Part shown: piece after piece, positions 43,589-50,731 of the stretch
Numbering within the stretch: position 1 is the first letter of the stretch
Layout: every line of letters begins with the position of its first letter
DNA from: Urbifossiella sp046350095
GTDB taxonomy: Bacteria > Planctomycetota > Planctomycetia > Gemmatales > Gemmataceae
Assembly (NCBI GenBank): GCA_046350095.1
Contig: JAXMBA010000002.1
Location: 1 to 64,000 of the forward strand
Reading direction: 5' to 3'
DNA: 64,000 bases
Made by a program: the position numbers and the translations under genes
The notes under the pieces: generated by a model
The model's input: only the letters and a program-made list of their open reading frames with translations
The model's database searches: none
What the model was told of the DNA's origin: nothing

Positions 43589-43688
43589 TGCTCCCGCCGC
43601 ACCACACACCGGGTCCCGGAAACCTGTCACGCCGTCACCTCGACACTGGTTTCCCAACGACTTCGCAGCCCACCACGCTGTTCAGACG

Positions 43689-43706
43689 GTGGACAGTGCT
43701 GTCCAC
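43689..43706. promoter_or_regulatory. perfect palindrome GTGGACAG-TG-CTGTCCAC
   Basis: An 8-bp inverted repeat with a 2-base spacer lies in the 229-base region between the NtrC-like regulator and the PEP-CTERM gene, 111 bases before the ATG. It has the same 18-base length as the GTGACA-N6-TGTCAC sites but a different core. No good -24/-12 promoter was found between it and the gene. Confidence 0.45.
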
Positions 43707-43817
43707 GTTCTGCACCGCGACATCGACGTATCTCCTTGTCAGTCATCTTGTTTTGTCGATGGCGCCACGGTAGTTTCCCGCCCGTCGAAGCTCAGCGACG
43801 CCCGCAAGGAGGTTGAG

Positions 43818-44546
43818 ATGCAACGCGGTTTCGGATGGGTGATCGTCATGGGTGCGGTCCTGGGTCTTCCGGGGCTCGGTCGGGCCGGCTGGCTCACGCT
43901 CGCGGCCGGTGTCGCCGGCTCGGCCGACCCGGTTGCCACGGCCGAGGTGTGGTTCAACTTCCCGGCCGGGATGCCGACCGTGGCGGTGACGCAGGTGCAG
44001 GGGACCGGAACCGTGCAGGCGAACGCCGGCGGCGCCGTCACGTTCTTCGGCGGGCTCGGCGTCCCCGTGCTGCTGAGCGTGGGCGACGGCTCCGCCTACC
44101 TCGCGGCCGGCGAGTTGCCGTCCGGCGCGACGGCCCGCCCCCCCACGGGGATCACCGGCGGGCCGGCGTCGTCCGTGGCCCCGGTCACGGGCGCACCGGT
44201 GCCGTCGAACGCCGTGCTGCTCGGCGTGACTCCGGCGGACGCCGGCCTGACCTTCACCCTCACGGACGGCTCCGGCGAGGTGCTCGGCTCGAGTACACTG
44301 GCCGTCCCGACGGGTGGGTGGTGGGTGGCCGGCCTGGGGGCGGACGCGAAGCCGAACAGCGGCCCGATCGACCCGCCCGGCGACCCCGACCCGGTGCCGA
44401 CGGAGCCCGGCGAGCCGACCGACCCAGGCACGGTGCCGGGCGTCCCCGAGCCGACGGCGTTGGTGCTCGGCCTGGTCGGTGCGGGCGGGGTGGTGGTCCG
44501 GCGCCGCTGGTTCCGCCCGGCGGCCCGGGAGTTGCGGCGGGCGTGA
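43818..44546 (+). CDS. secreted PEP-CTERM protein
   Basis: A 242-residue protein with a signal peptide (about residues 1-22, ending near LGRA). Its beta-rich Gly/Val/Thr body has no recognised domain. A Pro/Asp/Glu-rich linker (DPPGDPDPVPTEPGEPTDPG) follows, and then a C-terminal sorting signal VPEPTALVLGLVGAGG with a following Arg cluster. PEP-CTERM proteins are processed by exosortase and usually end up in the envelope or extracellular matrix; no exosortase gene is in this window. AAGGAGG lies six bases before the ATG. It follows the NtrC-type regulator and may belong to its regulon. Confidence 0.82.
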   Translation: MQRGFGWVIVMGAVLGLPGLGRAGWLTLAAGVAGSADPVATAEVWFNFPAGMPTVAVTQVQGTGTVQANAGGAVTFFGGLGVPVLLSVGDGSAYLAAGELPSGATARPPTGITGGPASSVAPVTGAPVPSNAVLLGVTPADAGLTFTLTDGSGEVLGSSTLAVPTGGWWVAGLGADAKPNSGPIDPPGDPDPVPTEPGEPTDPGTVPGVPEPTALVLGLVGAGGVVVRRRWFRPAARELRRA

Positions 44547-44564
44547 CAACGGGGTGTCACGCCC
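44539..44564. terminator. hairpin overlapping two convergent stop codons
   Basis: A perfect 10-bp stem (GGGCGTGACA / TGTCACGCCC) with a 6-base loop contains the TGA of the PEP-CTERM gene in one arm and the TGA of the minus-strand membrane gene in the other. It fits a shared terminator. Its core also matches the GTGACA-N6-TGTCAC operators, but the position between convergent genes makes termination more likely. Confidence 0.55.
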
Positions 44565-45327
44565 CGTGGACGCTGGCCAGCGCCTGAATGGACCGGATCA
44601 GGTGCCGCGCTTCGGCCTCGGCACGGCGGCGCCCCCGGCCCCCGGCCGCCGACGCCACCAGATAAGCGTGCGCCCCGAACCGGTAGTAGTACACCAGCCC
44701 CTCCGCCGTCTCGTAGGCCACCCGCACGTTCTCGCCCTGCCGCGCCGGCCGGACGTCGGCGGACAGTTTGGCCATCGCCACCGGGAACTCGTCCACGCAC
44801 GCCCGCCACCGGGCCTCGTCCAGCGACGGCCGGGTCGCTGTCGTCGCCACCCGCTCGCCGCCGCACACCACGACGTAGCTCACCGCCGACAGGCCCCGCG
44901 TCACCCCGTACTCGACCGCCTCGCGGACGCCGGCGAACACCTCGCGCCGGCCGTAGACCCGGCACAGCAGCCCGGCAGCCATGCACCCCACCGCCACCGC
45001 CAGCAGGCCCAGCCGCAGGCCGCCGAGCGTCCGCAGGTCGAGGTGAACGCCGGTCGCCTCCAACACCCCCGGCACGTCCACGCCGTTGTTCGCCAGCAGC
45101 TCCACCGCGTGCGGGTACTGGCGGACGAGTTGGCCGAGCACGCCCCACACCGACAGGAACACGCCGGAGCACTCGAACGCCAGCAGGTAGGCCCGGCGGT
45201 TCCGCAGCGCCGCCCGCAGCCACTGCCGGGAGTGCCGCTTCACCCACGGGACGAGGACGTACAGGGCCGTGCCGGAGACGGCCAGCAGGGAGGCGGCGGT
45301 GTCGAGTGCGACGGCGAACCAGTACAC
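44557..45327 (-). CDS. multi-pass membrane protein with soluble C-terminal domain, unknown
   Basis: A 256-residue protein with TM helices at about residues 5-28, 48-68 and 98-120 and a soluble C-terminal domain of about 120 residues. The C-terminal domain contains GENVRVAYETAEGLVYYYRF. The upstream gene, whose stop is four bases before this start, has an equivalent GENVRAVFDVDMGGFFFTRI segment. The two proteins therefore share a C-terminal module and are probably distant paralogues made as a pair. No function is recognised. Confidence 0.7.
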   Translation of the reverse strand: MYWFAVALDTAASLLAVSGTALYVLVPWVKRHSRQWLRAALRNRRAYLLAFECSGVFLSVWGVLGQLVRQYPHAVELLANNGVDVPGVLEATGVHLDLRTLGGLRLGLLAVAVGCMAAGLLCRVYGRREVFAGVREAVEYGVTRGLSAVSYVVVCGGERVATTATRPSLDEARWRACVDEFPVAMAKLSADVRPARQGENVRVAYETAEGLVYYYRFGAHAYLVASAAGGRGRRRAEAEARHLIRSIQALASVHGA

Positions 45328-45331
45328 GGGG

Positions 45332-46147
45332 TCACTCCACGTCGGCGGCGCGGTGGGCGCTGGTGCGCAGGGTGATGGCGCGGACCAGGGCGCGGACGTC
45401 GCGGTCGCACGAGTCGTCGTTCATCACCGCCTGGTCGAGCGTCGCCGCGAACAGGAAGCGGGTCGGGTGGATGCGGGTGAAGAAGAACCCGCCCATGTCG
45501 ACGTCGAACACCGCCCGCACGTTCTCGCCCTGGCCGGTCGCGGTGAACGCGCGGTCGAGCCCGGCCAGCCCGGCGTGGAGGTGAACCGCCGCCCGGTCCC
45601 ACTCGGCCACCTGCGCCGCCGCGGCCGTGTCGTCGGCGTCGGCGGTCACGAGGGCGAAGCGGCGGAGGTGCCGGCCGAGGTGCGGGTCGGTCGAGTACAG
45701 CACCTTCACCGGGCCGTCGGGCGTCACGTCGAACAGGGCGGCGTACTCGATCGCGTCCGACCACTGCACCACCTCCTCGAACGCCTCCGGGAGCGTGAGG
45801 TACTCCTCCCGCGCCCGGTGCGCCAGCCCCGACAGGCCGGCGACCAGCCCGACCGCGCCGCCGACCCACATCAGCTCCTCCCACGCCGGCAGGACGAACG
45901 CCGCGGCCAGCGCGGCGCTGATGCCGAGCGGCCAGAACAGCCGGTTCTGCGTGCGGTGCAACATCCGCGACGGCATCGCCGCCAGCCACGCCACGCCGAG
46001 CACGCCGCACCCGGCGGCCAGGTACAGGACGGCCAGCTGGGCCGGCGGCACGGCCCCGAGGATGAAGAGCATGAGCCCGACGACGCCGGTCGGCCCGGGG
46101 GGCACGAACCGGAGCCAGGCGAGCGGCGGGACGCGGAGGAGGAACAT
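45332..46147 (-). CDS. multi-pass membrane protein related to its downstream neighbour, unknown
   Basis: A 271-residue protein. Hydrophobic helices lie at about residues 20-38, 40-60, 72-90 and 95-108, followed by a soluble domain of about 160 residues with GQGENVRAVFDVDMGGFFF near residue 205. First gene of a two-gene operon (4-base gap). ATG at 46147 is used; a GTG lies one codon upstream. The region between it and the divergent hydrolase-like gene has a palindromic operator, but no good promoter was found on this strand. Confidence 0.7.
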   Translation of the reverse strand: MFLLRVPPLAWLRFVPPGPTGVVGLMLFILGAVPPAQLAVLYLAAGCGVLGVAWLAAMPSRMLHRTQNRLFWPLGISAALAAAFVLPAWEELMWVGGAVGLVAGLSGLAHRAREEYLTLPEAFEEVVQWSDAIEYAALFDVTPDGPVKVLYSTDPHLGRHLRRFALVTADADDTAAAAQVAEWDRAAVHLHAGLAGLDRAFTATGQGENVRAVFDVDMGGFFFTRIHPTRFLFAATLDQAVMNDDSCDRDVRALVRAITLRTSAHRAADVE

Positions 46148-46340
46148 CACCGGACGACCGGGGTGGGTGGGACGGGGCTATTGAACCGCGGGCGTGCTAG
46201 CGGGCAGGCGGCCGGCTCTGCGGGGTGATTCGCCCGGCGCAGTACGGGATTGTGTCGGCTCACGTGCCCACTTCCTGGTCGCACTGTCCAGCGGCTGAAC
46301 GTCGCCCCGAACGCCACGGCGCCGCAACCACCGCTCGCGC

Positions 46341-46360
46341 TGTGACATCGGACTGTCACA
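46341..46360. promoter_or_regulatory. palindromic operator TGTGACA-N6-TGTCACA
   Basis: A perfect 7-bp inverted repeat with a 6-base spacer, same core and spacing as 40550-40569. It lies eight bases upstream of a sigma-54-type -24 element, closer than a usual enhancer, so an NtrC-family protein or another regulator could bind. The remainder of 46148-46340 shows no gene. Confidence 0.55.
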
Positions 46361-46367
46361 CGCCGAG

Positions 46368-46382
46368 CGGCACCGGGATTGC
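46368..46382 (+). promoter_or_regulatory. sigma-54-type promoter for the hydrolase-like gene
   Basis: The bases read CGGCAC-C-GGGA-TTGC, matching TGGCACG-N4-TTGC at all but two positions with exact GG/GC spacing. The start would be near 46394, about 40 bases before the ATG at 46434. Confidence 0.65.
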
Positions 46383-46433
46383 CTGTTTACTGCTCGACAC
46401 ATCCCCGCCCGCGCCTCCTTGGGAGAACCTGTC

Positions 46434-47570
46434 ATGTGCCGCCTCCTGCTAGCCGTCCCGCTCGTACTCGTGCTCCTCCCCCTCGACGCGCCGCGGTCGT
46501 TCGCCCGGGCGCCGGCGCGGCCGGTCGAGGAGGCGTTCACCACCGCCGACGGCGTGCGCCTCAAGGGGCTGTTCCACCGCAGCCCGCGCGGCGACAAACA
46601 GGGCGACGCGGTGGTCGTGCTCCTGTACCCGCCCGGCCCCGACCGCGACATGCTGAAGGGGAGCTGGGACGACCTCGTCGGTCGGCTCAACGCCGAGGGG
46701 TTCCACGTCTTCCGGTTCGACTGGCGCGGCCACGGCGGCAGCACCGACGTCGTGGACCCGCTGGGCGACAACACCCCGTTCACCGGGTTCTGGACGAACA
46801 CGATCACCGGCGGGTGGAACCAGCGCTACGTCCGCGGGTACAACCGCCGGCCGGCCGGGAACGAGCTGCGCGTCAAAACGGACGTCAACCAAAGCCGTTA
46901 TCTCCCGGTGTACGTCAACGACCTGGCCGCGGCGCGCCTCCACCTCGACCAGAAGAACGACAACGGCGACGTGAACACCAGCTCGGTCTACCTCGTCGGC
47001 GCCGGCGAGACGGCGACGCTCGGCATGATGTGGCTGGCCGCCGAGTGGGCCCGGCCGGCGGTGGCGCCACTGCTGCCGAACGGCCTCCAGTACAAGAGCG
47101 TGCCGCAGTCCACGCTGTACGCCCCCGACCCGCCGGCGGGGGCCGACGTCGCCGGCGCGGTGTGGCTCACCGCCGACCGCCCGGCGAGCGTCCCGGAGCC
47201 GACGGTGCGGGCGTGGGCGCGGTCCGCGGCGAAGCTGCGCGACAACAACAAGATGCTGTTCCTCTACGGCGCCGACGACGGCGAGGGCCGGCGCGACGCG
47301 GAGTGGTTCTACCACAAGGTGCTGGTCGCCGACGGCAGCCGCGGGCAGTCGCCCGTCGAGCAGACGTTCCTGTTCCCGGTGGCGAACACGCGGCTGGACG
47401 GCATGAACCTCCTCGGCCAGGCCGGCCGGCGGGTCACGCCGCCGCCGGAGGCGACGGTGCTGGACTACCTCGCGGCCCGGCAGAAGGACCGCGTGACAAT
47501 GGTCCGCAAGACGCGCAACTACGTCACCCCGTACTACGTGGACGTGAATTACTACCTCGGCCTGCGGTGA
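46434..47570 (+). CDS. exported alpha/beta-hydrolase-like protein, probably non-catalytic
   Basis: A 378-residue protein with a signal peptide (residues 1-24, ending at FARA). FTTADGVRLKGLFHRSPRG, AVVVLLYPPGP and FHVFRFDWRGHGGS are the opening strands of an alpha/beta hydrolase. Where the G-x-S-x-G nucleophile elbow is expected the sequence is VGAGETATLGM, with no serine, so classic hydrolase activity is doubtful. GGAG lies nine bases before the ATG. It stands alone, preceded by a sigma-54-type promoter and a palindrome, so it may be a regulated envelope protein. Confidence 0.75.
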   Translation: MCRLLLAVPLVLVLLPLDAPRSFARAPARPVEEAFTTADGVRLKGLFHRSPRGDKQGDAVVVLLYPPGPDRDMLKGSWDDLVGRLNAEGFHVFRFDWRGHGGSTDVVDPLGDNTPFTGFWTNTITGGWNQRYVRGYNRRPAGNELRVKTDVNQSRYLPVYVNDLAAARLHLDQKNDNGDVNTSSVYLVGAGETATLGMMWLAAEWARPAVAPLLPNGLQYKSVPQSTLYAPDPPAGADVAGAVWLTADRPASVPEPTVRAWARSAAKLRDNNKMLFLYGADDGEGRRDAEWFYHKVLVADGSRGQSPVEQTFLFPVANTRLDGMNLLGQAGRRVTPPPEATVLDYLAARQKDRVTMVRKTRNYVTPYYVDVNYYLGLR

Positions 47571-47604
47571 CGTCTCGGACGGCGAGAGGCCGGTGAGAGG
47601 TGTG

Positions 47605-47985
47605 TCAAACGGTCGCCGCGACCGGCTCGCGGAGCACGGCGTCCAGGTCGGCGGCTCGAACCGGCTTCGCCAGCAGCGGTGTGCGGGTGAGGCGGCGGAA
47701 GGCGGCGACGGAGTACGGCGCCAGACCCGCCGACATCGCCACCCGGGCCAGCGCCGGGGCCACCGCGCCGAGCCCGGCCAGCACCCGTGCCCCTTGCAGC
47801 CCCGGGAGTTGGAGGTCCACCACCGCGGCGCGGAATTCGGCCGGCCGCTCCTCGCACAGCCGCACCGCCGCGGCCGCGTCCTCGGCCACGCACACCCGCC
47901 AGCCGCGCTCCTCCAGCTCGCGCCGGAGGCGGTCGCGCTCCAGGGGGTCGGGGTCGATCAGCAACACGCCCGGTGCCTCACTCAT
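47605..47985 (-). CDS. single-domain response regulator in the trehalose operon
   Basis: A 126-residue CheY-like receiver. LLIDPDPLERDRLRRELEER gives the first acidic cluster, D57 in AAVVDLQLPG is the phosphoacceptor and K in LLAKPV completes the active site. There is no output domain. Its ATG overlaps the stop of otsB (ATGA), so it is made together with the trehalose enzymes. It may act by protein-protein contact or as a phosphate sink for the neighbouring kinases; the target is unknown. Confidence 0.82.
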   Translation of the reverse strand: MSEAPGVLLIDPDPLERDRLRRELEERGWRVCVAEDAAAAVRLCEERPAEFRAAVVDLQLPGLQGARVLAGLGAVAPALARVAMSAGLAPYSVAAFRRLTRTPLLAKPVRAADLDAVLREPVAATV

Positions 47986-48830
47986 CGCGCCCCCAGGTGA
48001 ACGACGTGACTCGTCTCCGCCCGGCCCGGTGGCGGCAGCCCAACCACCGCGGCGCCGCACAGGTTCGCGGCCAGGCGGTGCAGCCCCGCCACGAACTCGT
48101 TCTGGTCCGCGACGCGGAGCCGGGCCGCGGCCGGCGCCTCCGGGCCGACGCCGACCGTCAGCCCGCCGCGGGCGTTGACCGCCGCGACCGCCTCCTCGTC
48201 GTTCGCCCCGTCGCCGGCGAACACGACCAGCGCGTCGGAGCCGGCCAGCCGGCCCACCGCGTCGCCCTTCGTCCACGCCCCGGCGAGCGCCACCTCCAGT
48301 GCTTGCGTCACCTCGCGGACACGGAGCGGCGGGCAGTCGGGGGCCAGTTCGGCCAGCGCCTCGCGGGCCTCCGCGACGAAGCCCACCGCCTGCAGCTGCG
48401 TCAGCTGCCGGTAGTGGACCGACAGGCACCCCGGCTTCCGCTCCACCCACGCCCCGGGGAAGCCCCGCACCGGCGACGACAGCGCAGTCACCAGCGCATC
48501 GGCGATGACGTCGAACGCGGCCAGCGCCGGGTCGATCGCCTCTTCGGCACCGAACGAAAGGTGCATCCCCCCGGACCCGGCGTACCGGAGGCCGGGGAGG
48601 CCGATGAGCTCGCGGACGGAGGCCAGGCTCCGGCCGCTCACCACCCCGACGGTCGCGCGCGGCAGCGCGGCGAGGCCGGCGAGCGCGTCGCGCGTCGCCG
48701 GGGGGAGGACCGCCAGCGCCGGGAGCGCGGCGATCGGGGTGAGTGTGCCGTCGTAGTCGAACAGCAGGGTCAGCGGGCGGCCGGCGCGGTACCCCGCCGC
48801 GGCCGCCGTCGCCCAGTCGTGCGCAGGCAT
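47982..48830 (-). CDS. otsB: trehalose-6-phosphate phosphatase
   Basis: A 282-residue HAD-superfamily phosphatase that releases trehalose from trehalose-6-phosphate. Motif I is LLFDYDGTLTPI (nucleophile Asp in DYDGT), followed by VGVVSGRSLASVRELI. EVALAGAWTKGDAV supplies the Lys motif and VVFAGDGANDEEA motif IV. It starts 11 bases after the stop of otsA and overlaps the receiver gene by four bases. Trehalose is a compatible solute and desiccation protectant. Confidence 0.92.
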   Translation of the reverse strand: MPAHDWATAAAAGYRAGRPLTLLFDYDGTLTPIAALPALAVLPPATRDALAGLAALPRATVGVVSGRSLASVRELIGLPGLRYAGSGGMHLSFGAEEAIDPALAAFDVIADALVTALSSPVRGFPGAWVERKPGCLSVHYRQLTQLQAVGFVAEAREALAELAPDCPPLRVREVTQALEVALAGAWTKGDAVGRLAGSDALVVFAGDGANDEEAVAAVNARGGLTVGVGPEAPAAARLRVADQNEFVAGLHRLAANLCGAAVVGLPPPGRAETSHVVHLGAR

Positions 48831-48841
48831 TCGGGGCACCT

Positions 48842-50476
48842 TCACGCGGGGTGGGTGAGGACCGGGGCGGGGGCGAAGCGGGCGGGCGCGGCGTCCGCGG
48901 GGACGTACACCCGCGGCACGGCGACCCGCGGCGCGGCCGGGCGCGGGCCGTGGTCCATCAGCCCCGACGCCTCGCTGAGCATCGTGCCGGCCCAGCGGTA
49001 GATGTTGTGGTCGGCCACCTGCGCCCTCATCCGCCGCATCCGCCGCTGCCGCTCCGCCGGCGGCATCGTGAGCGCCGCCAGCAGGCCGTTCGCCAGCCGG
49101 TCCACGTCGAACGGGTTCACCAGCACGGCGTCCGTTAGCTCGCGGGCGGCGCCGGTGAACTCGGACAGCACCAGCACGCCCTGCTCGTCGTCGCGGGCGG
49201 TCACGAACTCCTTCGCCACCAGGTTCATGCCGTCGTGCAGCGAGCTGACCACGCACCCGGCGGCGGCGCGGTACAGCGGGTAGATCAGCTCCGGCCCGGC
49301 GTGCTCGTTCACGAACACCACCGGCCGCCAGTCGGGCGTGCCGTGCCGCTCGTTGATCCCCGCGGCCAGGCCGTGAATCTCCTCGGTCAGCGCGCGGTAC
49401 TCGGGAAGGTTCGTGCGGCTCGGAGCGCCGAGTTGCACGAGGTGGAACCGGCCGACGAGGCCCGGGTGCAGGTCGAGCAACCGGGCCACGGCGCGGAGCC
49501 GCTCGGGGATGCCCTTCGTGTAGTCCACGCGGTCCACGCCCAGCAGCAGCAGCCGGTCGCCGAGGTCGTACTTCCGCCGCAGCGCCGCCACCGGCGCCTC
49601 CCAGTCGCCGGCGAGGTGTTCCGCGGCGAGGTCGGGATCGACGCTGATCGGGAACGGCCGGACGCGGGTGGTGCGGCCGCCGCGGGTGACGCTGAAGCGC
49701 TCGCGGCAGACGCGCGACTCGACGGTGCGGTCCACCGACTCGAGGAAGTTGTTGCAGTGGTACTGGGTGTGGAACCCGAGCAGGTCGTTGCCGAGCATCC
49801 CGTCGAGCAGCTCGGCGGCCCACGGGCAAACTCGGAACGTCTCCGGGTTCGGCCACGGGATGTGCCAGAACTGTGCCACCACCAGGTCCGGCCGGGTGCG
49901 CTTCAGCAGCCGCGGAAGGAGGGCGAAGTGGTAGTCCTGCACGAACACGAGCGCCGGGCCGCCTCGCGCTTCCTCGAGGACGGCCGCGGCGAAGAGGTCG
50001 TTCACCTCCTGGTACGCGGCCCACTGGGCCGGGTCGAACGTCGGGCGGTGGTAGACCTGGTGGCAGAGCGGCCACAGGCTGCTGTTGGCGAACCCGTAGT
50101 AGTAGCCGTTCTCCTGCTCGGGCGTGAGCCAGACGCGGCGGAGGGTGTAGCTCGGGTCGTCGGGCGGCACGCTGACCCGGCCGCGGGCGTCGGACGCCAG
50201 GCGGTCGGCGCTGCCGGACCCGTGCCCCACCCACGTCCCGCCGCAGGCGCGCATCACGGGGTCGAGCGCGGTCGTGAGGCCGCCGGCGGGGCGCATCAGT
50301 TCGACCGCCCCGTTGCGCAGGTTGTGGATGTACGGCTCGCGGTTGGCCACGACGATCAGCTTCGCCCCGCCGAGGCGGGTGCGGGCCACGTCTTCGAGAC
50401 GGTCCTTGGTCCAGGCCACGCGGCCTCCGGGGTGCGGAAACGGGACGAAGCCGTACTCCGGCGGCGGTCCGGGCAT
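48842..50476 (-). CDS. otsA: trehalose-6-phosphate synthase
   Basis: A 544-residue GT20 glycosyltransferase joining glucose from UDP-glucose to glucose-6-phosphate. Conserved blocks are LIVVANREPYIHN, GGLTTALDPVMRACGGTWVG, VQDYHFALLPRLL, HIPWPNPETF, LLLLGVDRVDYTKGIPERLR and SSLHDGMNLVAKEFVTARDD. N-terminal and C-terminal extensions of about 30 residues are Pro-rich. A sigma-54-type promoter lies just upstream, and the divergent neighbour is an NtrB/NtrC-like two-component pair. It heads the operon otsA-otsB-receiver. Confidence 0.95.
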   Translation of the reverse strand: MPGPPPEYGFVPFPHPGGRVAWTKDRLEDVARTRLGGAKLIVVANREPYIHNLRNGAVELMRPAGGLTTALDPVMRACGGTWVGHGSGSADRLASDARGRVSVPPDDPSYTLRRVWLTPEQENGYYYGFANSSLWPLCHQVYHRPTFDPAQWAAYQEVNDLFAAAVLEEARGGPALVFVQDYHFALLPRLLKRTRPDLVVAQFWHIPWPNPETFRVCPWAAELLDGMLGNDLLGFHTQYHCNNFLESVDRTVESRVCRERFSVTRGGRTTRVRPFPISVDPDLAAEHLAGDWEAPVAALRRKYDLGDRLLLLGVDRVDYTKGIPERLRAVARLLDLHPGLVGRFHLVQLGAPSRTNLPEYRALTEEIHGLAAGINERHGTPDWRPVVFVNEHAGPELIYPLYRAAAGCVVSSLHDGMNLVAKEFVTARDDEQGVLVLSEFTGAARELTDAVLVNPFDVDRLANGLLAALTMPPAERQRRMRRMRAQVADHNIYRWAGTMLSEASGLMDHGPRPAAPRVAVPRVYVPADAAPARFAPAPVLTHPA

Positions 50477-50498
50477 TCCAGTTGCGATGAGCCGTTAG

Positions 50499-50513
50499 GC
50501 AACGACCGTACCA
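50499..50513 (-). promoter_or_regulatory. sigma-54-type promoter of the trehalose operon
   Basis: On the minus strand the bases read TGGTACG-GTCG-TTGC, one mismatch from TGGCACG-N4-TTGC and with exact spacing. The start would be near 50487, leaving a leader of only about ten bases before the ATG at 50476. The 255-base spacer contains no second clear -24/-12 element and no perfect long palindrome; an imperfect CCACCCG/CGGGTTGG dyad is near 50675. Confidence 0.55.
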
Positions 50514-50731
50514 GAGGCCGCGAACCCGCCCGCCGCGGCCCGTGATCGGCCCCGGAAGAACCCGGCCGCCCGGCCGCAACACACTGCCCCGGCAGGTGCT
50601 TAAGATGACCTCGTGTGTGTGGGGACGGTCCCGGCCGGGGGCCGCGTCTTCGGCCGAATTTTGAACAACCACCCGGAATTCGGGTTGGACCGGAAGTGGG
50701 CGCCGAGCCCGGATTCTGTTCAGGAGCCCGC

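Noticed and set aside
43707..43817. Sigma-54 promoter for the PEP-CTERM gene
   Set aside because: The best candidate has GG but no GC at the correct -12 distance; no acceptable -24/-12 element found.
44543..44560. Third copy of GTGACA-N6-TGTCAC as an activator site
   Set aside because: It is embedded in a 10-bp hairpin containing both convergent stop codons, with no downstream promoter; a terminator explains it better.
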